From Clostridiales bacterium (GTDB taxonomy: Bacteria; Bacillota; Clostridia; Oscillospirales; Acutalibacteraceae): DNA of 64,000 nt. A program made the translations under genes and the position numbers. The notes beneath the pieces were generated by a model, which worked only from the letters and a program-made list of their open reading frames with translations, was not told the origin of the DNA and did not search any database. The DNA lies in the NCBI GenBank assembly GCA_018364155.1, contig JAGZMM010000004.1, positions 62,001 to 126,000 on the forward strand, written 5' to 3'. Numbering within the stretch: position 1 is the stretch's first letter; each line of letters begins with the position of its first letter. This document shows, piece by piece, positions 17,201-26,173 of this stretch.

Positions 17201-17853
17201 AGCTCCCACCTCCCGTAGATGCTTTCCAGATACGCGCGAATCTGTTCCAAGGCATACCGGTACTCATAAAGCCGGGCGCTTTTAAAGGCCCGGTTGACGC
17301 TGGACTGGGAAACGTTCAGCCGGGCGGCGATGCTCTCCTGGGTCCCCCTGGTTTCCAGATAAACGGCGATTTTCTCCCGCTGGGAGGCGGTCCAACCCCG
17401 CTCCACCTGCCGGTAAAGGAGGGCGGCGGCGTTGATGAGGCCGTCGCCGGGGTCGCCAGAAAAATACAAAAGCTCTTCTCTGGGCCGTTCTCGTCCGCGC
17501 TCGCTTTCCTTCATCCGCTCCATCATAGCGCGGGCGTAATGGTACGCTGGACCGTCGGCCCCGATGGCCAGGCGGCGGGAAATGGGCGTGGTGATTTCCC
17601 CAACCCCCACGCCGAAGCGCAGCCGCACCGGATGCATCCGCCGCTGCACCTCCTCGATAAGTTCAAAAGCGGGGACCGGCGTAACCAAGAGGGCCTGGAA
17701 TTCGTCGCCCAGGGTAATGGTGCAGTCGGACGCCAGCGCCTTTTCATACCGCCCATTGACCTGCGTGAGCGTTTCCTGCAGCTTTGCCTGGACTCCGGCC
17801 CGGTCTGCAAGTGCTTTGGACCCAATGATGTCCCCAATGATCGCACAGTACAT
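17197..17853 (-). CDS. satD: SatD family protein with C-terminal helix-turn-helix
   Basis: A 218-residue protein of the SatD family (named for an acid-tolerance locus in Streptococcus). The N-terminus MYCAIIGDIIGSKALADRAG and the TITLGDEFQALL segment (about 46-57) are typical. The C-terminal part (about 148-195: WTASQREKIAVYL, then TQESIAARLNVSQSSVNRAF) reads as a sigma-factor-like helix-turn-helix, suggesting DNA binding. It is translationally coupled to the DUF3307 gene. A perfect palindrome next to its promoter suggests regulation, possibly by SatD itself (inference). Confidence 0.85.
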   Translation of the reverse strand: MYCAIIGDIIGSKALADRAGVQAKLQETLTQVNGRYEKALASDCTITLGDEFQALLVTPVPAFELIEEVQRRMHPVRLRFGVGVGEITTPISRRLAIGADGPAYHYARAMMERMKESERGRERPREELLYFSGDPGDGLINAAALLYRQVERGWTASQREKIAVYLETRGTQESIAARLNVSQSSVNRAFKSARLYEYRYALEQIRAYLESIYGRWEL

Positions 17854-17876
17854 CTTCGCTTCACCTCTCTGATTTT

Positions 17877-17928
17877 ATTATATCCCTTTTCCTGCATGAA
17901 ATCAACTTATGCACAATGATGTGCATAA
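17877..17928 (-). promoter_or_regulatory. satD promoter with adjoining palindromic operator
   Basis: Minus-strand TTGATT (17900-17905) and TATAAT (17877-17882) are 17 bases apart. Directly upstream, 17907-17928 is a perfect inverted repeat: TTATGCACA, four bases, TGTGCATAA. Position and symmetry fit a dimeric regulator acting on satD. Confidence 0.7.
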
Positions 17929-18037
17929 ATCGCGCACAAAACACTGCTCAGTTGGCGTGTAGCCAGTGGAACGACAAAATAGTGGAAAATATCTTGTAAT
18001 TTATCTCTAAATTCTGTTAAAATTTCGGAAGAAATAG

Positions 18038-18065
18038 TTGAAATTACAGATATCAATGCTATAAT
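18038..18065 (+). promoter_or_regulatory. promoter of the acetylesterase gene
   Basis: TTGAAA (18038-18043) and TATAAT (18060-18065) with a 16-base spacer. This leaves a leader of about 235 bases before the start codon at 18309. The leader is GC-rich and could fold, but I do not recognise a riboswitch class in it. Confidence 0.6.
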
Positions 18066-18308
18066 AGAATCGTATTTATGCGAAATTGTGTGCGAATTGT
18101 ACAAGCCATCTCCTGAAAGATGCGTACAGCGGGCGCGTGCCCACCGGCATACCAATCGCAAACATACAAAAGCCCTTCGAAACAAGTCCGCCAAGAGAGG
18201 CGCTAATCTTGTTCAGAGGGCCGTGGCGGCGCCTTTCCCAGCGGCCATTCCAATACGGACGGCCCCGGACGCGCCAAAGATGCAGGATTCAACGAAGGAG
18301 GAGAAAAA

Positions 18309-21300
18309 ATGGCAAAATCATGGAAAAAAGCTCTTTCCGTTGCCTTGAGCGCGTTGATGCTGATGTCCAGCGTGGCGTTCTCGGGCATCGCGTCGGCGGC
18401 ACCGGCTACCGACGAAACCTTCCCGGTGGGGTCCACCATGAAGTTCGACTTTGGTACGTCCTCTCAGGAGGCGGTCGATGGCTACATTTCCGTCAGCGGT
18501 TACGATCGCTACGACGAAGCCAAGGGATACGGCTGGCAGCCCTTTGACGGCCAGTTGTCGGGTTCTTCGGAAATGGACCCTCCCGATGCGATTCGCGGCG
18601 ACGGGATCAATTACAACAACATCCGCACCCAGGTGAGCAGCTCCGTGGTGGAATATTCGTACCCGACCTTTACGGTGGATCTGCCTAACGGCCTGTACGA
18701 TGTGCGCATCATCCAGGGCGGGAAATGGAACGAATATGTTTCCGGCGCTTACTTAAACGGCAACATGAACGCAGTCAAATGGTCCACCGAAGAATGGGCT
18801 GACGCTTATACCGAGCCTTCCGAGGCCAGCTGGATTAAAAACGAAGCCGGCGAGTGGCGGGACAACACCGTACGCGTGGCCGTATATGACGGCAAGCTGA
18901 CGGTGGAGCTGGCTACCAGCCTTACGAATGACGGCGTCTCCGGTATGGGCCGCATCAACGCCATGGAGATTACCCGTGTTGAGCAGCAGGCGGCCAGCGA
19001 GCAGCCCCGCATCCGCTTCATCGGTGACTCCACGGTTGCCACCTATCCCCCCTATGACCAGCCCGACCTGACTCCTATCCCTGAGCAGACTGGCTGGGGC
19101 TCGGAGCTTGCCAACCGGCAGTTCTTCGCCGACAACGTCATCATCGACAACAAGGGACGCGGCGGCTATTCCGCCCGTAACTTCATCAGCAAGGGCGATT
19201 TCAACCGTTTCTTTGTGGATGCCAAGCCCGGCGATACGGTTATGATTGAATGGGGCATCAATGAGACGGCCGCTGGCCGGCGTTATATCAACCCCAACGA
19301 TCCTGCTCTGTATAAAGAGTATCTGATGAAGTACGTCAACGCCGTTCGTGCTTTCGGCGGCACGCCGGTTCTGGTGACCCCGCACACTGGCAATGCCAAC
19401 TTCATGAAGTATATGCGTGAGCTGGCACAAGAGGAAAACATCCTTCTTATCGATATGAACCCGCAGTTTGCCGCCTATAAGAAAGCGGTTCCCGCTGCCA
19501 GCAGCTATCTGACGGTGGACGGCACCCACCCCTCCCGCGTGGGCGGCATCCTCTGCGCGCAGATCATCACCAACGACCTCAAAGACCTGGACACCCCCAT
19601 TAAGCCCTATGTGAAGGCGCATCCTCTGAACACGGAAAATCCCCCCACCGCAGTGGTGTCCAACATCACGGTGGCCCGTCAAACCACCGGCAGCATTACC
19701 CTTGCATGGGAAATGCCGGAATCGGTTATTTACCATCCCGATCAGATGATCGTCCGTTTCCCTGTTTACCGCAAGGCTGCAGGCGCGGATGCAAGCACGT
19801 ATGAAAAGGTTGGGGAAGGCACCGCCTACGTCACCCCGGATCTGACCGCTCCTAAACTGAGAATCACCCTGGAATCCCCGGCTACCGGCGATTACGACTA
19901 TGCCATCGCCGCTACCGGCCTGACTGGTACCGGCCCCATGTCTGACCCCATTACCGTGCGCCAGTATGTGGAATCTCCGCGGGAGGCGCTGGAGAACCTG
20001 GCAAATGAATATGGATATGAGCTGCGTCATTACAGCTATCACTACACTCTGGAAAGCTATCTGCCGCTTAATACCGCCCTTACGGAAGCGCTGGATCTTC
20101 TGGAAAACGACACCGCTTCTGACGACATGCTCAACGCCGCCCTTAACAACCTGCAAAACGCGGTGAACGGCCTGGAGCGCAGCCTCGGCGTCGTGATCAA
20201 CGACGATATGGAAGGCGAATTTGAAGCCAACTGGGGCACCACCGGCCAGGTATCGATTACCCGCGAGCTGGAGGAAGACGGAAACCATTACCTTAACTTC
20301 TACGTGTCCGCTTCCGGCGGCCGTTCCAGAACCAAGAAGTTTGACGCGGTTGCGTCCGACAAGCTGTCTTTGGAATTTGACTGGCAGCCTGGCAATCCCG
20401 ACCGGCGCAACGTCACCGAGTTCCGTTTCCTGGGCTCCGCCAACTCTAAGGACCCCTACTTCACTCTCAAGAGTTCCAACAACGGCCACATTGGTTACGT
20501 GGCTGGCTACCAGTACGCCGACATTCAGAGCGACGGCTTTGAAAAGGGCCCGGCTGTGGACCTGGGGCTTCGCAACGACATTTGGTATTCCATCCAGGTT
20601 GTTTTCGACTACACCACCCACACCGCCGACCTTTACATTCAGGCAAAGGATGTAGACCAGTACCCCGATGAATATGCCTATGTTCCCGATATCGCCATTC
20701 CGGAAGACGCCAAGGACCTGACCTCCATGATCTGGTACACGGCCCGCGGCAAAAACGACACCGGCGGCAACGACTTGTCCACCCTGTGGAGCACCAATGT
20801 GGACAACTTCGGCATCTACTATGTCCCGGCCGGCACGGTCATTGACGACAGCTCCTTGATGGAAGCTGGCGATGCGGCCTACGAAATCGTAACAAAAGAA
20901 GATTTTGAAACCAAGTACACGCAGGAATCCAGAGATGCTCTGAAGGTTGCGTACAACCTGGGTTATTTTATCGATTTCGACCTGTCTCTGCAGGCGGATT
21001 ACGACTACGTTGCCGAACAGATCAACCTGGCGCTGGCCAACCTTCAGCTTGATTTCTCCAAGGTAACGGTGGAAACGGACAAGGATTCTTATGTACCCAA
21101 TGAGACCATCACCGTGACCGCGGTTCTGCCTGGCGACGTGGTTAAGCCCTACCTGGTCAGCGAGTCCGGCAGCGGCTTGGCTTCCACCCGCGAAGGGAAG
21201 GACAATGGCGACGGCACCAAGACCTGGACTCTGACCTTCGCGTTGGGTACCAAGGGCGACCGTACCTTGAAGCTGTTCGCAGACGGCGTGGACACCGGCA

Positions 21301-21641
21301 AAACAGTGGCCTTTACGGTTGGAAATCCCCCGGTGGATCCCGCTGACCCGGCACCTGCGGTGCTTTCCGTTACCGGTCCTACCGATCCGGTCAAACGCAA
21401 CGAGAACTTCACGGTGACGATCGTGACCAACAAGAGCGCCAAGATTGTGCGTCTCTTTAATGAGAGCAACATGGGTCTGGCGCCCACCTCTTGCACCAGC
21501 GTGGAAAACCCGGACGGCACCATCACTTGGACCTACGAGCTGAGCGTTGGCTCTCTCGGCAACCGTGTGTTTACGGTCAAGGCGGCCAATTACGATCGCG
21601 TCTTCTACGGCGACCAGACGCTGGAAGTAAAGGTCCGCTAA
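18309..21641 (+). CDS. secreted multidomain rhamnogalacturonan acetylesterase (SGNH/GDSL)
   Basis: Predicted to remove acetyl groups from rhamnogalacturonan-I outside the cell; 1110 residues. Signal peptide 1-30. Residues about 40-215 are a beta-rich binding domain. The SGNH hydrolase spans about 232-430, with nucleophile Ser241 in IGDST, and Asp404 and His407 in DGTHPS, as in RhgT-type (CE12) esterases. Then come a fibronectin type III domain (about 443-555), a helical FIVAR-like piece (about 557-627), a laminin-G-like beta-sandwich (about 632-845), a second helical piece (about 855-920), and the two-part C-terminal module (about 921-1010 and 1016-1110) shared by all four enzymes here. No dockerin, SLH domain or LPXTG is seen. 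AAGGAGGAG precedes the ATG. Confidence 0.88.
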   Translation: MAKSWKKALSVALSALMLMSSVAFSGIASAAPATDETFPVGSTMKFDFGTSSQEAVDGYISVSGYDRYDEAKGYGWQPFDGQLSGSSEMDPPDAIRGDGINYNNIRTQVSSSVVEYSYPTFTVDLPNGLYDVRIIQGGKWNEYVSGAYLNGNMNAVKWSTEEWADAYTEPSEASWIKNEAGEWRDNTVRVAVYDGKLTVELATSLTNDGVSGMGRINAMEITRVEQQAASEQPRIRFIGDSTVATYPPYDQPDLTPIPEQTGWGSELANRQFFADNVIIDNKGRGGYSARNFISKGDFNRFFVDAKPGDTVMIEWGINETAAGRRYINPNDPALYKEYLMKYVNAVRAFGGTPVLVTPHTGNANFMKYMRELAQEENILLIDMNPQFAAYKKAVPAASSYLTVDGTHPSRVGGILCAQIITNDLKDLDTPIKPYVKAHPLNTENPPTAVVSNITVARQTTGSITLAWEMPESVIYHPDQMIVRFPVYRKAAGADASTYEKVGEGTAYVTPDLTAPKLRITLESPATGDYDYAIAATGLTGTGPMSDPITVRQYVESPREALENLANEYGYELRHYSYHYTLESYLPLNTALTEALDLLENDTASDDMLNAALNNLQNAVNGLERSLGVVINDDMEGEFEANWGTTGQVSITRELEEDGNHYLNFYVSASGGRSRTKKFDAVASDKLSLEFDWQPGNPDRRNVTEFRFLGSANSKDPYFTLKSSNNGHIGYVAGYQYADIQSDGFEKGPAVDLGLRNDIWYSIQVVFDYTTHTADLYIQAKDVDQYPDEYAYVPDIAIPEDAKDLTSMIWYTARGKNDTGGNDLSTLWSTNVDNFGIYYVPAGTVIDDSSLMEAGDAAYEIVTKEDFETKYTQESRDALKVAYNLGYFIDFDLSLQADYDYVAEQINLALANLQLDFSKVTVETDKDSYVPNETITVTAVLPGDVVKPYLVSESGSGLASTREGKDNGDGTKTWTLTFALGTKGDRTLKLFADGVDTGKTVAFTVGNPPVDPADPAPAVLSVTGPTDPVKRNENFTVTIVTNKSAKIVRLFNESNMGLAPTSCTSVENPDGTITWTYELSVGSLGNRVFTVKAANYDRVFYGDQTLEVKVR

Positions 21642-21667
21642 CCCTCTTTTATTCTTTCTCCTATTCG

Positions 21668-21706
21668 GGCGGCGGTTCCCTTTTTCGGGAACCGCCGCCT
21701 TTATTT
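21668..21706 (+). terminator. intrinsic terminator after the acetylesterase gene
   Basis: A 13-bp stem (GGCGGCGGTTCCC with GGGAACCGCCGCC) with a 6-base loop and a following T-rich run, 26 bases beyond the stop codon. Confidence 0.9.
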
Positions 21707-21781
21707 GTACAGTTTTTTTGTTTTTTTGCCATAGTTGTTCTAACATTCATCAATTTTCTATGTAAATATGGCGAAATTGTC

Positions 21782-21810
21782 TTGATTTCTTTGTGAACCT
21801 TCGCTACAAT
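21782..21810 (+). promoter_or_regulatory. promoter of the first PL11 gene
   Basis: TTGATT (21782-21787) and TACAAT (21805-21810) with a 17-base spacer, about 50 bases before the start codon at 21860. Confidence 0.65.
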
Positions 21811-21859
21811 TAGTACATCCCAATGCGGGAGAATTAGAAAAAAAGGGAGATGTACAAAC

Positions 21860-24800
21860 ATGAGAGCAAAAAAAGTCCTCGCACTGCTGCTTAGCGCACT
21901 GCTCATTCTTGGCGTAATGCCGATGGCTGTGTTCGCTGCCCAGCAGGACTATTTTCCGTTGGAAAATTTTGAAGGGGACAACGTAGGCGACTGGGGATTC
22001 AAAACCGATGGCAAAGTCGCCGGCGCTGGTTATTCCTTCTCAACGGTAGAGGAAAACAGCAACCACTATCTGAAAGCAAATTTGGGCAGCTCCGGTGGTA
22101 ACCGCGGCAACCTGAAAACCTTCGAGCCGAAGGAAGGGACCAAAGCGGTTATCAATTTTGATTATCTGCCCGGAACCGTTCCCAACGAACACAACGTGGC
22201 GGAACTGCGCTTTTACAGCGCCGCCGGCCAGACCTTTACCTTCAATACCTCCAAAGACGGCAAGCTTGCCTTCTATGCCGGTGACGCCCCCGCTCTGTTC
22301 ACCGGAAATATCGTAAGCCGCGGTCTTGCCACCGACACCGGCTTTAAAGCCGGCACCTGGGTGCGCATCAGCCTGACGCTGGACTTCTCCGCCCATACGG
22401 CGACCCTGTCCATCAAGGCCAGAGACTCCCAGGATGCACCTACCGTTTTTTCGAACATTGCCATCCGTGAGGACGCAGTGGATCTGACGGAAATGTGGAT
22501 CTTCGCCGCCCGCGGCCGCAACGCCGATGACACCAAGAACGGCGGCAACGTCAGCAACACCATGGGCTTTGATAACTTTGAAGTGACCAGCGAAGCCTAT
22601 GCGGACAATGCGATTCTTTCCATCACGAATCCGGACGACGTAACCATCGGCTACGGCGACGAATTCCCGAAGCCCACCACCGTCAAAGCGACGCTGGGCA
22701 ACTACTCCATTGTGGATATCCCGGTGGGCGAATGGACCTGCACGCCTGCCTTCAATCCGGATGCAAACGGTGTGTACACCATGACCGCACCGTTGATTGC
22801 CGGTGAGTACGACAACATCCGCAACCTGCAGGCTTCCTTTACGGTGACCTACAAGCGGTATCCGGACGTGGCCTCCGTCTCCAACCCGAAGAACATCGGC
22901 GTTGACTTCGGCGAGCCGATGCCCACCCTTCCCACCGAGACCAAGGTCTTTTTGGACGACGGCACCACTGCCACTGCCCAACTGGGCGAGTGGACCTCCG
23001 ACCGTCCCTTCAACCCGGAGCAGGAAGGCACGTATTTCTATACCGCTCCTGTTCTGCCCAAGGACGGCGCGTTCGGCAACGGCAACAACCTGACGGCGAA
23101 AATCGCGGTCATCTACACCAAACCCTCCTCCAACTACAACGGTTATGAGCGTTCGATGGAGTGGCTGGACCGCGGTGTGGTCGCGCTCAACAACGGCAAC
23201 GGCATGTTTATCAGCTGGCGCCTGCTGGCTTCCGAATACGGCTCGAACATTGCCTTCAACGTCTACCGCAATGACGTAAAGATCAATGCTCAGCCCATCA
23301 CCAATGTGACCAACTTTACCGACGACGCCGGCAAGCCGGGCGACGTCTATGTGATCGAATCCATCCTGGACGGGAAATCCTCCATGTCCGAGCCCTTTAC
23401 CGCTCTGGAACACAACTACATGAACATCCCGGTCCAAAAGCCTGCTCCCAAGGCGGCGATCAACGGCCAGACGGCCGAATATACCCTCAATGACGCCAGT
23501 GTGGCCGACGTAGACGGCGACGGCGAATACGAGATCGTGGTCAAGTGGTATCCGGCCAACGCCATCGACTCTTCCGGACGCACGCCCACCAGCCCGACCC
23601 TGTTCGACTGCTACAAGCTCGACGGCACCATCCTCTGGCGCATCAACATGGGCACGAACACCATGTCCGGCGCCCATACCAATCAGTTCCTGCTCTTTGA
23701 CTTTGAGCAAAACGGCAAGGCGGACTTCATCATCCGTACTGCCAACGGTGCCACCGTTTACGCGCCCAACGCCGAGGGAATCATGGATGAGACTGTGGTT
23801 CTGGGCGTAGTCGGTGATCCGACCAGCATGGACGTGGATCCCAGCACCGGTAAAGAAACCAAGGTCGGCGTGGACGAGTTCCTCACCGCGTTTGACGGCG
23901 AGACCGGCGCGATCCTGGATACGGTGGATTATCCCACTCGTTACGATTCCTACACCGAAGGCCAGTGGGGCGACAACTACGGCAACCGTTCCACCCGCTT
24001 TAACGCCGGCGTGGCTTACCTGCCGGTCTCGGAAGGCTCTTCTGAAATCCGTCCGGCTGCTATCCAGCAGCGCGGCTACTACACCGTTTCCGGCTACGCC
24101 GCCTACTTCCTGGTGGACGGTAAGCTGCAAAAGCAGTGGAGCTGGATGACCGATCCCAGCAGCGACGTGCGCAACGGCCGCGGCAACCATTCTATGTCCA
24201 CCGGTGACGTGGATGGCGACGGCTACGATGAGATCATCGTGGGCGCGATGGCCATTGATCACGACGGTTCCACCCTCTGGATTGCGGACGGTAAGGAAGG
24301 CAGAGAAAACCTGGGCCACGGCGATGCGCTGCATGTGGCGGCCATGCTTCCCGACCGGGATGGCCTGCAGGTTTTCACTCCCTTTGAAGACAAGAAATCT
24401 CCCTACAACTTCGCTCTCTTTGACGGCGCCACCGGCTTTACCCTGATGGGCATCCGCTTTATGGCGGGCGACTTTGACTGCGGCCGCGGCATGGCCGCCA
24501 ACATTACTCCGCAGCCCGGCTACGAGGCTTGGGGCCAGCGTCCGAACAATGAGACGCCCGGTGAGGTTCCGGTAGGCCCGATCTTCAACGCCTACGGCGA
24601 AACCATCGCTACCGAAAAGCCGGTGAACTTCACTTGTAACTGGAACATGTACTGGGACGGCGACCTGCTCCATGAGCTGCCCGACGGCGCAAAGATCGAC
24701 GCGGTTGCAGATGAGACTCCCACCGCCCAGGCCATCTACAAGTACAACTGGGAAGAAAACACTCTGGAAACCCTCGAAGTATTCGAAGGCACTTACACCA

Positions 24801-25672
24801 ACAACTCTACCAAGAACAACCCCAACCTGACCGCCGACATCTTCGGCGACTGGCGTGAGGAAATGGTGTCTCGCAACACCGATTCCACCGCCCTGCGCAT
24901 CTACTCCACCACCATCCCGACCGACTACATGATCTACACCCTCATGCACGATCCGGTCTACCGCACGGCGATCGCCAACCAGAACACTTCCTACAACCAG
25001 CCGCCGCATATCGGCTTCTATCTGGGCGAGGACAACAAGGATCAGGTCCTGAACATGGAGCTGCCCACCTCCCCGATGTACTACACCAATGCACCGGTTT
25101 CGGCTGCGGTTGATAAGGAAATCTACGCGCCCAACGACACGATCACCGTAACCGTGAACACCGGCGCAAACGTGTCGAAGGTTTACCTGGTCAGCGAGTC
25201 GGGCATGGGCCTGGCGAGCAACCGTTCCTTCCGGTATAACGACGACGGATCGGTCACCTGGACTTTGACCTTCTCTCTGGCCACCAAGGGCGACCGTAAC
25301 CTGAGCGTCTATGCAGACGGCGTGGACACCGGTATTGACGTCAGCTTCAAGATCGGCGAAGCTTCTGCGGCGCCGGGCGGCGAAGTCAAGCTCATCAGCG
25401 CGACCATGGAGGAGACCGGTAAGGTCAACGAACCGATCACGGCGACCATTCAGACCTCCACCAGCGTCGCCAAGGTCCGTCTCTTCAACGAAAACGGCAT
25501 GGGCCTGGCTCCCACCAGCTGCACCTATGTGGACAAGGACGGCGTACGTACTTGGACGTATCAGGTGAGCGTCGGTTCCATCGGCGCCCGCACCTTTACG
25601 GTTAAGGTTGCTGGCAGCGATCTTGAGTGGGCGCAGGATACCGAAACCTTACAGGTTCGTGTCACCCGATAA
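21860..25672 (+). CDS. secreted rhamnogalacturonan lyase, PL11 family
   Basis: Predicted to cleave the rhamnogalacturonan-I backbone by beta-elimination; 1270 residues. Signal peptide 1-27. Domains: a laminin-G-like beta-sandwich (about 30-250), two Ig-like repeats (about 255-420, each starting with a SxxNPxxxxxxYGD/FGE type motif), and the PL11 catalytic propeller (about 428-1075), which opens with SMEWLDRGVVALNNGNGMFI and contains acidic loops of the DVDGDGEYE type (near 550 and 783) that in YesW-like lyases bind calcium. The two-part C-terminal module covers about 1082-1270. The gene has its own promoter and terminator. It is paralogous to the gene at 29016. Confidence 0.92.
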   Translation: MRAKKVLALLLSALLILGVMPMAVFAAQQDYFPLENFEGDNVGDWGFKTDGKVAGAGYSFSTVEENSNHYLKANLGSSGGNRGNLKTFEPKEGTKAVINFDYLPGTVPNEHNVAELRFYSAAGQTFTFNTSKDGKLAFYAGDAPALFTGNIVSRGLATDTGFKAGTWVRISLTLDFSAHTATLSIKARDSQDAPTVFSNIAIREDAVDLTEMWIFAARGRNADDTKNGGNVSNTMGFDNFEVTSEAYADNAILSITNPDDVTIGYGDEFPKPTTVKATLGNYSIVDIPVGEWTCTPAFNPDANGVYTMTAPLIAGEYDNIRNLQASFTVTYKRYPDVASVSNPKNIGVDFGEPMPTLPTETKVFLDDGTTATAQLGEWTSDRPFNPEQEGTYFYTAPVLPKDGAFGNGNNLTAKIAVIYTKPSSNYNGYERSMEWLDRGVVALNNGNGMFISWRLLASEYGSNIAFNVYRNDVKINAQPITNVTNFTDDAGKPGDVYVIESILDGKSSMSEPFTALEHNYMNIPVQKPAPKAAINGQTAEYTLNDASVADVDGDGEYEIVVKWYPANAIDSSGRTPTSPTLFDCYKLDGTILWRINMGTNTMSGAHTNQFLLFDFEQNGKADFIIRTANGATVYAPNAEGIMDETVVLGVVGDPTSMDVDPSTGKETKVGVDEFLTAFDGETGAILDTVDYPTRYDSYTEGQWGDNYGNRSTRFNAGVAYLPVSEGSSEIRPAAIQQRGYYTVSGYAAYFLVDGKLQKQWSWMTDPSSDVRNGRGNHSMSTGDVDGDGYDEIIVGAMAIDHDGSTLWIADGKEGRENLGHGDALHVAAMLPDRDGLQVFTPFEDKKSPYNFALFDGATGFTLMGIRFMAGDFDCGRGMAANITPQPGYEAWGQRPNNETPGEVPVGPIFNAYGETIATEKPVNFTCNWNMYWDGDLLHELPDGAKIDAVADETPTAQAIYKYNWEENTLETLEVFEGTYTNNSTKNNPNLTADIFGDWREEMVSRNTDSTALRIYSTTIPTDYMIYTLMHDPVYRTAIANQNTSYNQPPHIGFYLGEDNKDQVLNMELPTSPMYYTNAPVSAAVDKEIYAPNDTITVTVNTGANVSKVYLVSESGMGLASNRSFRYNDDGSVTWTLTFSLATKGDRNLSVYADGVDTGIDVSFKIGEASAAPGGEVKLISATMEETGKVNEPITATIQTSTSVAKVRLFNENGMGLAPTSCTYVDKDGVRTWTYQVSVGSIGARTFTVKVAGSDLEWAQDTETLQVRVTR

Positions 25673-25713
25673 CCCTTTGCCTTCTTCTTTCTTATTTCAA
25701 TAAAGCATCCATT

Positions 25714-25759
25714 AAAAGGAAACTCCGGCCTGCTGGATAGCAGACCGGAGTTTCCTTTT
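25714..25759 (+). terminator. intrinsic terminator after the first PL11 gene
   Basis: A 15-bp stem (AAAAGGAAACTCCGG with its complement) and a 16-base loop ending in TTTT, 41 bases after the stop codon. Confidence 0.9.
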
Positions 25760-25798
25760 ATTTCTATTTCTTATTGTTTTTTTTGAAATCGATTGGAA

Positions 25799-25833
25799 AT
25801 ATATGATAAAAATCACTGATTTTTATCATATAT
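25799..25833. promoter_or_regulatory. 35-bp perfect palindrome upstream of the GH43 gene
   Basis: Two 17-base arms (ATATATGATAAAAATCA and its exact complement) flank a single central base. It lies after the PL11 terminator and about 45 bases upstream of a TATAAT -10 element (25879-25884, ACTATAATAATTC) that lacks a good -35, a layout typical of an activator site or of an operator. From that -10 a leader of roughly 285 bases runs to the GH43 start codon; I see no gene and no riboswitch class I know in it. Confidence 0.6.
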
Positions 25834-26173
25834 AAATCGTTTTTTTGCTTTTTAATTTGGCCATATCTACTATAATAATTCTATGAGATTGGTACGGTTA
25901 TGGTCACATTGGAAGAATGGCATTCCTGCAGAAATCAGAAAACAAGGAGGGAACAAGGTAAAAAAGCCATCTTCTGCGATTTTATGACCAGAGTCTCTTG
26001 CCCAGAGGCGCTTTTTTCCCTGCTTTGCTCGGAAAGAAATGCCCGATGGGCATACTGTTGCGAAACGCGGGATCTGCAACCTATCGGGGAAGCGTTGGGA
26101 CAGTGTTGGATATCGGCCAGAACCCAATCTCAGCAATCGAGAAACCAATAAGAAAGAAGAGAGGGAAACACGC

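Noticed and set aside
18080..18089. GCGAAATTGT near three pectin promoters (18080, 21771, variant at 28953) as a shared operator
   Set aside because: Its position relative to the promoter differs in each case (downstream, upstream, in the spacer) and the GH43 gene lacks it, so it is probably chance in AT-rich sequence.
18753..21746. Very long open frames on the minus strand opposite the pectin enzymes (also 22040-25009 and 26201-28723)
   Set aside because: They are antisense shadows of GC-rich genes: no signal peptides, domains or ribosome sites, while the plus-strand frames encode complete recognisable enzymes.
25900..26170. Possible cyclic-di-GMP or other riboswitch in the GH43 leader (GAAACGCGGG ... 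CCTATCGGGG)
   Set aside because: The conserved bases of the c-di-GMP-I and other classes I know are missing; left as an unassigned leader.
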